64,000 bases of DNA from Bradyrhizobium centrolobii (lineage in GTDB: Bacteria; Pseudomonadota; Alphaproteobacteria; Rhizobiales; Xanthobacteraceae): positions 109,913-173,912 of the forward strand of contig NZ_LUUB01000092.1 in NCBI RefSeq assembly GCF_001641635.1. The letters run 5' to 3'. Under the pieces are notes generated by a model. That model was not told the origin of the DNA and ran no database searches. It worked only from the letters and a program-made list of their open reading frames with translations. How positions within the stretch are numbered: position 1 is the first letter of the stretch; each line of letters begins with the position of its first letter. The position numbers and the translations under genes are program-made. Of the stretch, positions 51,861 through 60,331 are shown piece by piece.

Positions 51861-54368
51861 CTATTTCGCGTCCTGCGCGGTGCGGTAGGCATCCTCCAGC
51901 TTCTTCAGGTCGTCCGGCGTCAGCTTCGGCGGCTCCACTGAGATCGTCAATTTGTTGATCTTGCCGGTGAATGGGAACGGAAGTTGATAGTCGCGGTCAT
52001 CCACCGACGTACCGGTGTCCGCCCCGATGTCAAAGGTCTCGTCGACCGGCAAGGTGAGCGGCACAGTTCGATCCATCGTTTGGGTCGAAACGACCTTGCC
52101 ATCCACCGTCAGCGTTCCTGTACCGGCACGTCCGATACCGCTCGTACTGTTGAAGGCAAGGGTCGCGAAGCCCATGCCATCGTATTTGAAGTCGAACACA
52201 ATGGTATGCTTACCGGGCGCAAGCGCACCGGCGCTTTCCCATCGAGTCCGCTTCAGATCAAGCAAATTCCAGGTGAACACTGGCCTGCTCTTCAGCAGGT
52301 ACATGCCAAATCCACCAAACCGTCCGCCGTCGGTGATAATCACGCCCTCGGCGCCTGCTTGCGGGACCTCGATATCCGCGGTGATGGTGTACGAGGTGTT
52401 AAGCAGGTTCGGTGCGTCGCCGCCCGGAATGCCGGTGACGGTCTCACCCGAATAGGTAAAGACCCGCCGGCCTGCCGTCAGGCTCGGTTTCGGCGTGACG
52501 AAGCGGGTTGCCGCAGAGGCATCGAGCGGCAGCACCTGATACTTGGCGAACTCGCCAAACATCAGGTCCGTCATTTCCCGCACCCTGGTCGGGTTGGCGG
52601 CTGCGACATCAGTATATTGCGTCCAGTCATGCTGGACGTCGTAGAGCTCGAACTTGAATGCCGTGGCCGGGTCCAGGATCGCCGCGCCAGCCAATTCCCA
52701 GGGGGCTCGCTTGGGAACGCTGCTCAGCATCCAGCCGTCGTTGTAGAGACCTTGCACGCCCATCATTTCGAAATATTGGGTGCGGTGACGGGAGGGTGCA
52801 TCGGCGTTGGCCTTGTCAAACGTGTACGCGAGGCTCACGCCCTCGATCGGCTTTTGCCCGATGCCATCGACCATGACGGGTGCGGGGATGCCGGTCGCTT
52901 CCAGCAACGTCGGCACGATGTCAATCACATGGTGGAACTGGTTGCGGATACCGCCCTTGTCGGTGATGCGGGCCGGCCAGGAGATCGCCATGCCCTGCCG
53001 CGTGCCACCGAAGAAGGAGGGAATCTGCTTCGTCCACTTGTACGGCGTATCAAAAGCCCAGGCCCACCCAACCGCATAGTGGGGGTAGGTCTGGTCGCTG
53101 CCCCAAGCATCATAGAACTTCATCTGTTCAGCGACCGGCAAATCGATGCCGTTGAACGGCCAAATCTCGCTTGCCGTGCCGTTGGGCGTACCCTCGGCCG
53201 AAGCACCGTTATCGCCGCTGATGTAGATGATAAGCGTGTTGTCGAGCTTGCCCATATCTTCGACCGCCTGGATGACACGGCCGATTTCATGGTCCGCATA
53301 GGCCAGGTAGGCCCCGTACACATCTGCCTGCCGGATGAACAGCTTCTTGTCTTCGTCGGTCAGCTTGTCCCAGCTCTTCAACAGATCATCCGGCCAGGGA
53401 GTGAGCTTCGCGTCGGCTGGAATGACGCCCAGCCTTTTCTGGTTGGCGAAGATCTGATCGCGTACGGCGTTCCATCCCTTGTCGAAGAGATGCATGTCGC
53501 TGACCTTCTTGATCCACTCCGGCGTAGGGTGGTGTGGTGCATGGGTGGCGCCGGGAACGTAATACACGAGGAACGGCATCGAAGGATTGATGTCGTTGAG
53601 CTGATTCATCCAGTGGATGGCGTCATCGGCCATCGCGGTGACCAGATTCCACTCGGGGTGGCCGACATACGGATAAATCGCTGTCGTGTTGCGGAACAGG
53701 TTCGGCTGCCACTGGCTGGTGTCGCCGCCGACAAAACCATAGAAATATTCAAAGCCCATTCCGATCGGCCACTGGTCGAATGGTCCGGCTTGGCTAGCCT
53801 GGTAGGTTGGCGTGTTGTGGTTTTTGCCGAACCATGAAGTACGGTAGCCGTTCTCTTGAAGGATGCGTCCGATCGTGGCGCTGTCCTTGGGAATAATGCT
53901 ATTATAGCCCGGGAAGCCGGTCGCCGCCTCGGAGATCACGCCGAAGCCAGCTGAGTGGTGATTGCGGCCAGTGATCAGCGCAGCGCGTGTCGGCGAACAC
54001 AGCGCAGTCGAGTGGAAGTTGGTGTATCGCAGGCCGTTGGCTGCGATGCGATCCATGTTGGGAGTTGGAATGACACCACCGAAAGTCGACGGCGCACCAA
54101 AGCCAACATCATCCGTCATGATCAAAAGGATGTTTGGCGCGGCCTTCGGAGGCACCACGCGCGCAGGCCACGCCGGTTTCGACTGTTCAGCGTTGAGGTT
54201 GATGTCGCCGCGAAACGGCTGCGGTGGCGGCGGCAAATAACGGCCGTCGATGGTTGTCGTGGCGTCGGGTGAACCCGGAACTCCGGTGGTTTGCTGGCCC
54301 ACCGCGGATGCCAAGATGAAGACGTTCAACGTCGCAACTGAGATCGCTATTGTGACGAGTTTTCTCAT
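51861..54368 (-). CDS. Exported arylsulfatase 4 (large, canonical active site)
   Basis: 835 residues from MRKLVTIAISVATLNVFILASAVGQQ at 54368. The sulfatase core (residues 75-600) has TDDVGFG, the canonical formylglycine site CSPTRAALITG with Cys124, FGKNHNTPTY and ISGDNGAS. The C-terminal ~200 residues form a beta-sandwich-like domain (YSGETVTGIPGGDAPNLLNTSYTITADIEVPQ) as in the atsA-type large arylsulfatases of soil bacteria. It needs a formylglycine maturase encoded elsewhere. It differs in family and signal from sulfatases 1-3. Two motif sites precede it. Confidence 0.94.
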   Translation of the reverse strand: MRKLVTIAISVATLNVFILASAVGQQTTGVPGSPDATTTIDGRYLPPPPQPFRGDINLNAEQSKPAWPARVVPPKAAPNILLIMTDDVGFGAPSTFGGVIPTPNMDRIAANGLRYTNFHSTALCSPTRAALITGRNHHSAGFGVISEAATGFPGYNSIIPKDSATIGRILQENGYRTSWFGKNHNTPTYQASQAGPFDQWPIGMGFEYFYGFVGGDTSQWQPNLFRNTTAIYPYVGHPEWNLVTAMADDAIHWMNQLNDINPSMPFLVYYVPGATHAPHHPTPEWIKKVSDMHLFDKGWNAVRDQIFANQKRLGVIPADAKLTPWPDDLLKSWDKLTDEDKKLFIRQADVYGAYLAYADHEIGRVIQAVEDMGKLDNTLIIYISGDNGASAEGTPNGTASEIWPFNGIDLPVAEQMKFYDAWGSDQTYPHYAVGWAWAFDTPYKWTKQIPSFFGGTRQGMAISWPARITDKGGIRNQFHHVIDIVPTLLEATGIPAPVMVDGIGQKPIEGVSLAYTFDKANADAPSRHRTQYFEMMGVQGLYNDGWMLSSVPKRAPWELAGAAILDPATAFKFELYDVQHDWTQYTDVAAANPTRVREMTDLMFGEFAKYQVLPLDASAATRFVTPKPSLTAGRRVFTYSGETVTGIPGGDAPNLLNTSYTITADIEVPQAGAEGVIITDGGRFGGFGMYLLKSRPVFTWNLLDLKRTRWESAGALAPGKHTIVFDFKYDGMGFATLAFNSTSGIGRAGTGTLTVDGKVVSTQTMDRTVPLTLPVDETFDIGADTGTSVDDRDYQLPFPFTGKINKLTISVEPPKLTPDDLKKLEDAYRTAQDAK

Positions 54369-54457
54369 GGCCCGATCCTTCGTGGAACGCCCCCAAAAGG
54401 CTAAGCGAAAGGGATGGCGCGCAATCAGCGAGCGTAGTCTTTGGTGTCCAGCGGACG

Positions 54458-54473
54458 CTATGCAATTTCGGCA
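54458..54473 (-). promoter_or_regulatory. Island motif before sulfatase 4 (proximal)
   Basis: TGCCGAAATTGCATAG on the minus strand, 90 bases upstream of the start; a full consensus match. Confidence 0.68.
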
Positions 54474-54554
54474 AGTCGAGAAGTCCGGACGTTCCAAGCA
54501 TGATCGATCGCGAGGAACGCGCGGGACCCACGCGTGCGAAGCGCGCAGGATGGA

Positions 54555-54570
54555 CTATGCGCTTTCGGCA
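54555..54570 (-). promoter_or_regulatory. Island motif before sulfatase 4 (distal)
   Basis: TGCCGAAAGCGCATAG on the minus strand, 97 bases behind the proximal copy. Its final TAG is the stop codon of the AraC gene, so the regulator's 3' end and the site overlap. Confidence 0.65.
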
Positions 54571-55526
54571 GGTGGCGCTTGTGTCTGCGGAGCACGTTGC
54601 AGCGTGGTCGAAGGCGATTCACCGAAGGTGGTGCGATACGTCACCGAAAAACGGCCAAGCTCCAGGAACTGATGATTTCGGGCCACTTCCGCGACGCTCG
54701 ATTTTGAAGGATCGGCGCGCCGCAGCGCGGCGCGAGCCTTGTTCAAGCGCTGTAACAAAAGATATCGTGTGGGGCTTACGCCAAGAAACTCGGCGCAACA
54801 CATCCGCAACGTTCGCTCGGCCACGCCGATCTCCGCACAAAGCGTTGGCATGTTGAGCTTCTGATCAATCCGCTTGCTCAGCGCTTCTTCGAAGCGAACC
54901 ATGACAGCGGCGTGATGATGTCTCCCCCTGGGATGGTCGTCCGCCTCGTTGGCGGCCAGGCAATGGATGATGGCGTGAAGCATTTCCTGCTCCAGCGCTC
55001 TTGCGATCTCGGGGCGCTCGATCAATTCCTTTCGGCTTTCTGCGAGATGGCAGGCTTGCCTGAACAGGCTCTGGAATCTTGACGCTAGCGCGCGCGAAGG
55101 ACGTAATATCCTGTTGGCGGGTGGTGATGCGATCAGCCGTCCGGTCAATGCCTTGCCGCCATCGGCAAGTTGCTCGGGCGGTAACGACAGTAACCCCCAC
55201 TGGCACGTACCGTTAGAGCGTTGATGCACGCGCTCGCCGCTGCTGTGAAGGACCATGTCGCCGTTTCGCAAGGTCAATCCGCCGCATCCGAGAGATGCAG
55301 TGGCGACTGGAAACGACAGGAAGGTCCGTTCGCGGAGCAGCGAAATATAGGCAATACGAGGGAGGCTCTCGTAACACCAATAGATTTCCAGATGGTTCAG
55401 TTTCAACCGTGTCAGCCGGGCTCTGAAGTCTCCGGCGCCCGCTATCGTGAGGTTGACGCGTACGTCGCCAAACGCGGCCGCGTAACCATCCGGATCGCTA
55501 AATGTACGTGTACCGCCTTCTGCCAT
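54555..55526 (-). CDS. AraC-family regulator 1
   Basis: 323 residues with a C-terminal double helix-turn-helix: MPTLCAEIGVAERTLRMCCAEFLGVSPTRYLLLQRLNKARAALR and VAEVARNHQFLELGRFSVTYRTTFGESPSTTL (about residues 220-305). The N-terminal half has the beta-rich effector region of AraC proteins with no recognised ligand. It directly precedes sulfatase 4 on the same strand and has an island motif 98 bases upstream of its own start. It is the best local candidate for the protein that reads the motif, which is inference. Confidence 0.88.
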   Translation of the reverse strand: MAEGGTRTFSDPDGYAAAFGDVRVNLTIAGAGDFRARLTRLKLNHLEIYWCYESLPRIAYISLLRERTFLSFPVATASLGCGGLTLRNGDMVLHSSGERVHQRSNGTCQWGLLSLPPEQLADGGKALTGRLIASPPANRILRPSRALASRFQSLFRQACHLAESRKELIERPEIARALEQEMLHAIIHCLAANEADDHPRGRHHHAAVMVRFEEALSKRIDQKLNMPTLCAEIGVAERTLRMCCAEFLGVSPTRYLLLQRLNKARAALRRADPSKSSVAEVARNHQFLELGRFSVTYRTTFGESPSTTLQRAPQTQAPPAESA

Positions 55527-55623
55527 ATCCCATGCCCCATCGGACCGGCGGAACAGTTCTGACCGGTTGAAGCTTCTTGGGTCGCACCAAGGGAGCCAGC
55601 ATTAGGCAATTGACGCTTTTCGA

Positions 55624-55639
55624 CTATGCGCCTTCGGAA
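55624..55639 (-). promoter_or_regulatory. Island motif before AraC regulator 1
   Basis: TTCCGAAGGCGCATAG on the minus strand, 98 bases upstream of the regulator start, consistent with autoregulation. Confidence 0.6.
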
Positions 55640-55718
55640 CTTCGAAGGTGCATTGCGGAGTCCGACGATTATGCAAGTGGCCGGCGGGAAGGGGGCTCGA
55701 CCGGGCGCCGCAATCAAT

Positions 55719-55749
55719 TGAAAGACCGCCGTAAGGGGGCGGTCTTTCA
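55719..55749. terminator. Perfect 12-base hairpin
   Basis: TGAAAGACCGCC and GGCGGTCTTTCA with a seven-base loop. On the minus strand it could end transcription coming from the right, between two motif sites. No run of T follows on either strand. Confidence 0.5.
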
Positions 55750-55964
55750 GTTGCCGACCGAATGTTTACGGCCGTATCCCCATTTTGCGGCAACAGTCAC
55801 GATAGGCGTCCATTCCAAGAGCCTGCCTGTCGGCAGTCGCACCGGAAAAACCGACCGATTGGCCTCCTTGACGAACACTGGGCGCAGCTCGCCGGGCATG
55901 CTGAGCGGTTCCCGGATCTGAGTCAGCCCGCCTATGAGGACGATATCCGGCGGAGTGGGAGCGC

Positions 55965-55980
55965 CTATGCATTTACGGCA
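55965..55980 (-). promoter_or_regulatory. Island motif, orphan copy
   Basis: TGCCGTAAATGCATAG on the minus strand. The next leftward gene is AraC regulator 1, 439 bases away behind a hairpin, so either a gene was lost or it is a distal site. Confidence 0.45.
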
Positions 55981-56094
55981 AGGATCCGCAATTCTTTGCG
56001 GAATGGTCGACGGTGAGATCAAGCGACCAGACCAACTGAAACGAGCGGTTGGGGCGGCACAAAATCCGCTTGGGAGTCCGTATAGGAGCTTCGA

Positions 56095-56391
56095 TTAGAA
56101 CTGGCCGGGTTGAGCAGGTGGACCTGGATAATCTGATCGCAAGTTATTCGGGTTATTGCGATCGAACAAATCTTGCCAAAGGACACAGCCGCACCTGTCG
56201 CCATCAACTGGTGGCGGAATTTTCCGTAGGTTCCGAACGACGGAAAGTGAGGAAACTGTTTCTGGCTTGGCTACGCCGATTGTCTTCGGCAGCGAGACAT
56301 GGCGCGGAGGAGTTGTCTGTGCCGATGCTAGACTGGTCATCCCTAAGACGGGAGCGGTGATGGCGAGCATGCGCAGCAGTTTGAAGAGCAT
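56095..56391 (-). CDS. Small exported protein related to the start of the 41301 protein
   Basis: 98 residues from the ATG at 56391: signal peptide (MLFKLLRMLAITAPVLGMTSLASA), then QTTPPRHVSLPKTIGVAKPETVSSLSVV, which parallels QTTPSPQQHLPLQKTIGQASPEIVPSLIVM in the larger protein. The similarity then stops and it ends in a Pro/Asn-rich tail. It may be a truncated paralogue, possibly a decaying one. The motif 119 bases upstream shows its control region is kept. Confidence 0.6.
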   Translation of the reverse strand: MLFKLLRMLAITAPVLGMTSLASAQTTPPRHVSLPKTIGVAKPETVSSLSVVRNLRKIPPPVDGDRCGCVLWQDLFDRNNPNNLRSDYPGPPAQPGQF

Positions 56392-56509
56392 GACATCCCT
56401 CCGGCATAGTCGGTTGACGGCTGGTGTGCCTGAAGAACGCAGTCTCATCAGGCCGCCGAGCCCGCCGATAGTAAGCCATGGCAGGTTAGCGCCGACTTCG
56501 CGTGGTTGA

Positions 56510-56525
56510 CTATGCAGGTTCGGAA
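56510..56525 (-). promoter_or_regulatory. Island motif before the small exported protein gene
   Basis: TTCCGAACCTGCATAG on the minus strand, 119 bases upstream of the start at 56391. Confidence 0.6.
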
Positions 56526-56710
56526 TCGAGGAGCGACCTGCCGGTGTGAGCGCGGGCTCAGCTCCATGAGGTCGGCAATAGACTGCCCATGCGTTTTTGC
56601 CTTTTCACGCGATCAACCCTGTTGCGGAGCTTGCGCGTGCGGCCGATGGACGTAACTGGCTTCTACGTCAGCCCAAGATGGTTAGCCACGAGGTAGTTAC
56701 CCACCTGGCC

Positions 56711-57454
56711 TCAGTCGGCTCGGGCAAATTCGTCCAGCACCTGGACCGGCACGGAGACGACGTTGGGCATTCCCCACGCCGTCGAGATCCGTATTTGACG
56801 GGACGCCCATACGATACTCTGCGTGAACACGTTGCTGATGACCGCCGCGATCCGGCCGTCGCAATCGATCACTGGTGCTCCCGACGCGCCATGGTCGATT
56901 ACAAGGCGGTTCTCGCCTTCATAGAATTCCAAGAGTGCCATGCCGGCGAGCTTCCCGTCATCTCCGAAACGAACGAACCGTCCTCCCACGGGATGCAGGC
57001 GGCCGGCCGGATAGGCGAGCGCTATGACCTGCTCGTCCGGCACGAGCGGCTCCCTCCGGATGGCGACGCTCCGCGCGGCGGAAACGGCATGTTCGAGCTC
57101 GATGACGGCGAGCTTTTCCGCTTGGACTCCCGCGAGGCGCTGGATCCGCGCGGCGATGAAATGGCTACCCTCTCCGTCCGCGATCTCGAGCGGCTTCCAC
57201 TCTTCCATCGAGAGCTTCATCCCTGCCGTTACGTGCTCGGCGGTGACGATTGTCGTTGGAGAGAGGAACCAACCGGTGCCTCGCACGCCGATGAGATTCG
57301 GACGCGCATCGCGCTCAGCATCATCGAAATGGCGCATGATGCTGACGGTCGAGTGCGCGAGCTGTGCGGGATCGATGCAAGCTGCAGGAATGACCTGTGT
57401 GTTTGCAAGCAGAACGAAAAGAGCGAGCACCCCACAACCAATGCGTCCGCGCAT
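56711..57454 (-). CDS. Exported trypsin-like serine protease-fold protein
   Basis: 247 residues from MRGRIGCGVLALFVLLANTQVIPAAC at 57454, a signal peptide or lipoprotein-like leader. The chymotrypsin-fold pattern is present: VRGTGWFLSPTTIVTAEHVT with the catalytic His and DHGASGAPVIDCDGRIAAV with the catalytic Ser. The region that should carry the catalytic Asp reads EKLAVIELEH, with no clear Asp, so activity is uncertain. No PDZ domain. The island motif is absent from its upstream region. Confidence 0.8.
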   Translation of the reverse strand: MRGRIGCGVLALFVLLANTQVIPAACIDPAQLAHSTVSIMRHFDDAERDARPNLIGVRGTGWFLSPTTIVTAEHVTAGMKLSMEEWKPLEIADGEGSHFIAARIQRLAGVQAEKLAVIELEHAVSAARSVAIRREPLVPDEQVIALAYPAGRLHPVGGRFVRFGDDGKLAGMALLEFYEGENRLVIDHGASGAPVIDCDGRIAAVISNVFTQSIVWASRQIRISTAWGMPNVVSVPVQVLDEFARAD

Positions 57455-57897
57455 TCCAAAGAGTCTCCTTTGCCCGTGCAGGGGAGGGCGAACCCTGCGA
57501 CAGGGCAATAGAACGGACCGGCTTATCCGGAGGTTTTTTCCGGCGCTCGGGATTTTTCGCGCGTGGTGTCACGCTTTTGTCACAGACGCCCGCGCATTTG
57601 CCATTACGGCATCCCCGCCGCGATCGAGTATCGGGTCGCGTTCTAATTCATTAACGTTCGCGAAATCATAGGGTTCCTTGGTCGCGCGTCATGGGATCAG
57701 ATCGCCGATCTCCGGTCCCGACTGCGGGGAGACGACCAGGGCAGCAATCCAGACAATCCGCCCCTGTGTCGGCCTATCGACTTGCCCAGTTGATCGACAT
57801 CGCGCTGGAAATTATCGATGACCGCGGTGAGGCCCGGATCGTTCGTGGTGAACCGGGCTGGTCGCTCAGCAGTCCGGCAAGCGTCTGGGCGTGTGGA
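57455..57897. other. Intergenic region, nothing recognised
   Basis: 443 bases between the protease gene and AraC regulator 2, both leftward. No gene, motif or strong hairpin seen. Confidence 0.45.
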
Positions 57898-58905
57898 TCA
57901 AGCCGCTTGCAAGTCTGTGGCCGCGAGCGATGACGGGCGATTGAGATAGACCTCCGGCTGCTCTGCGGGGTGCCGCAATGTGTCGGATGGCGCTTCTCCG
58001 AACAGTCTGCGGTAGGCCACCGAGAAGCGCCCGAGTTCCCAAAAGCCGTGGTTTGTAACAATCTGCGTGACTGTTGCCTTGGACGGATCCGAACGCACAA
58101 GCGCCCGTCGCACGAGATGCATTCGGCGCAACGTGAGATAGCGGATTGGGCCCATGCCGAGATGTTCTTCGCAGGAGGCGCGAAGTGTTCGCTCTGCGAC
58201 GCCGATCGCGGCGCAAATTTCGGTGAGATAAAGCGGCCGGTCAGTATGTGTCTCCAAAAATTCTTCAAACCGCGCGACGATGGTGTCGTGACGACGGGAG
58301 CCTGTGCTCGGCTCTACGGCTGCGCCCTCGGCAAGGCACCTCACCATGACATGAATGAGCTCATTCTCTAGCGCCCGGCCGACTTCCGGGATATCCAGAA
58401 CATCCGGCGTGTCATGGGCGAGTTGCCCGACGCTCCTGTGCAGCTTCAGCAGTCGAAGCATCACCGCGGAATCCGGGCGACTAATTCGTTGATGCGGCGG
58501 CTTCGGCAATTCACGCCCGATTATTGTTTCGGCAGCAGCATCCAGATCATCCATCGAAAGAGATATCGTGCCATAATGAAGGTTAGCGTCAGATCGTTGA
58601 TGTACGACGTCGAACCGGTTCACGATGATGTCGCCGGGCAAGACTTCCAGGCCACAGTGCAGGAAAGGTGACGAATGACGCTCGGTTAGAAATCCAATTG
58701 ATGTGCGGCCGGGCTTGACCGCGACAGTATTGACCTGTGGTAGGGACACATGGAAGCGCTGCATCCAAAGTCGGTTTATGCCGACCAGGGTAATACCGGC
58801 ATGAAATCGTCCCTTCGCGGTGGGATACAGCGCCAAGTCGGCAAATCGAATAACCGTTTGGCACGCCGACGGATCAGCAAAACTGAAAACTCTACTCAAC
58901 GCCAC
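57898..58905 (-). CDS. AraC-family regulator 2
   Basis: 335 residues, similar in length and plan to regulator 1. The C-terminal helix-turn-helix pair reads LTEICAAIGVAERTLRASCEEHLGMGPIRYLTLRRMHLVRRAL and VTQIVTNHGFWELGRFSVAYRRLFGEAPSDTL (about residues 225-315). The N-terminal half resembles the AraC-binding-like domain of regulators controlling catabolic genes. The shared phrases RYLTLRRM and GRFSVAYR against RYLLLQRL and GRFSVTYR show the two regulators are paralogues. No island motif lies upstream. Confidence 0.9.
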   Translation of the reverse strand: MALSRVFSFADPSACQTVIRFADLALYPTAKGRFHAGITLVGINRLWMQRFHVSLPQVNTVAVKPGRTSIGFLTERHSSPFLHCGLEVLPGDIIVNRFDVVHQRSDANLHYGTISLSMDDLDAAAETIIGRELPKPPHQRISRPDSAVMLRLLKLHRSVGQLAHDTPDVLDIPEVGRALENELIHVMVRCLAEGAAVEPSTGSRRHDTIVARFEEFLETHTDRPLYLTEICAAIGVAERTLRASCEEHLGMGPIRYLTLRRMHLVRRALVRSDPSKATVTQIVTNHGFWELGRFSVAYRRLFGEAPSDTLRHPAEQPEVYLNRPSSLAATDLQAA

Positions 58906-59990
58906 TTCTGTTCTCCCCCAAAACAGAAACTATCCTTTGGTCAAACGAAGGTGCTACGGCGGGGAACGTCAGCTGAACTAATTTCGGATCGCAAAAGCGG
59001 AATGGCAGCGAGGGTGAGGCCTGAAATCGAGGGTGACCCGAGATCGCAGTTGTATCCTATATTCATTATCACCTCTGATCAACAAACGGATTCTTGAAGT
59101 AAGACCTTTGATGTAAATCAATGCTAGGCCGCGATGGTGCGTCGGCGAATGATGTCTTGCGCCTTGGGATGCCAGTGCTGGTCAATTGAGCGGCGCCTTC
59201 AAGATGGTGGATGAGCAGCAGTTCGACAGCCAACGCGAATGCTCGAGGGCAAGCGCAAAGAAGCGAATGCTGTCGATTTGCATAGGCTTCAGTGCGTGGG
59301 TGTAGACCTACGTCTCAGCCGCCTGTGTCAACGCATTTCTCTGATGATAGCGCCAGCTCCGACATCGACACCGGAAGCGACAGCGACTCTCCAACTAAGA
59401 GTGACTCTCCAACTAAAGATCGGCATTGGCGAATATTCAGGACGGCTGTCTGTATTGCGGTGAAAAAGACGGCACGGGTCAATCCACGTGCTTGAAGTTC
59501 GCGCTAGCAAATGCGCGGTAACAGGTGCGGCTATGCAATGATCACCTTATCTCTGCACATAGTAGTCCATGTCGGGGCTGGCATTGATTTCCTTGTCATA
59601 CGCCTCCTAATCCACGAGTCCTCCATTCGAGCCTAGTACGCCCACAAGGCAAATCAATCACATGCAATACCGGGGTTCAGGATCGTACCCGCTCGCCTTT
59701 GCCGTCCGCTCGAGAGTGACGGGATGGCTGCGCGTTACCACAGCGGCTAACTCGTTTCGCGGCGTGGGAGCTATTCCACGCAGAAGCCTTGGCGACCGGG
59801 GAACGCTTTCACCTGGAATCGGTCCACATCCCCAAAACCGACTGCTGTTCTGACCGTACACTTCGCCTGGCCCAAACGTTCGGGAACGAAAATACCGGCC
59901 ATCAAAGTGCTAGTTCGTTTGGGTTTAGCTTAGGCGGTGGAGACATTGAACGCTATACTTCGTCCGGGACCAGGTGGAGCGCTCTTTTTC
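58906..59990. other. Gene-free right part of island B
   Basis: About 1.1 kb without a gene. It has an 18-base tandem repeat (59383-59400 and 59401-59418, GACTCTCCAACTAA core) and a motif-like TGTCGATTTGCATAG at 59271 with no gene following. An integrase would be expected near such an end, but no frame resembles one. Confidence 0.5.
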
Positions 59991-60081
59991 ATTTGGAAAC
60001 CGCTGCTAACCTATTGAGCTTGCTAGAGGCCACTTTGACCGTTTTTCCAAATCCCCTTTGAGATCATAGAATAATCAAACT
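59991..60081. repeat. Right terminal repeat of island B
   Basis: 91 bases abutting att site 3, about three-quarters identical to 25222-25312 without gaps; ATTTGGAAAC lies at its outer end and ATAATCAAAC next to the att core in both. Confidence 0.8.
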
Positions 60082-60128
60082 GATTTTGATTCCGCCATTC
60101 GGAGGTTCGATCCCTCCCGCCCCAGCCA
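60082..60128 (+). repeat. Attachment site 3 (right end of island B)
   Basis: Third exact copy of the 47-base tRNA-Gln 3' segment. The sequence beyond it does not resemble the island left ends, so the flank is resident DNA. Confidence 0.92.
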
Positions 60129-60331
60129 ATTGATATTACTCAGCCAAATCGGTTCTTTGTTGCTTCATTTGGAAATGCCGGATTCCGCGGCCCGACGATA
60201 GATGGCCGACATCATTGAAGCTGATCTTGCGAAAGCTCCTCGGTGGGTAGTCGTCTTTTGCTGCGCATTTGATTGAGGAGCGTGAGCACGCAGCAGATGA
60301 CCGTGCCATCGAAGAGAAGAGCGCGACGAGC

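Larger units (their letters stand above)
55527..56094. other. Intergenic region with two motifs and a hairpin
   Basis: 570 bases without a supported gene. It contains the motif sites at 55624 and 55965 and the hairpin at 55719. Confidence 0.5.
25360..60128. mobile_element. Island B: sulfatase-rich tRNA-Gln island (34.8 kb)
   Basis: Bounded by att sites 2 and 3. It carries four sulfatases, an octaheme cytochrome c, channel and efflux proteins, a solute-binding adenylate cyclase, two AraC regulators and several small exported proteins. No recombinase, transposase or transfer gene is recognisable. Most transcription units carry the shared TGCCGAANNNGCATAG motif, so the cargo looks like one regulated programme rather than random accretion. 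Confidence 0.78.

Noticed and set aside
32842..56525. Reading the island motif as a sigma-54 promoter
   Set aside because: The TGC...TGCA parts are two bases too close for GG-N10-GC spacing and the GG is absent.
59383..59418. 18-base tandem repeat as a replication iteron
   Set aside because: Only two units, no replication gene and no AT-rich cluster around it.
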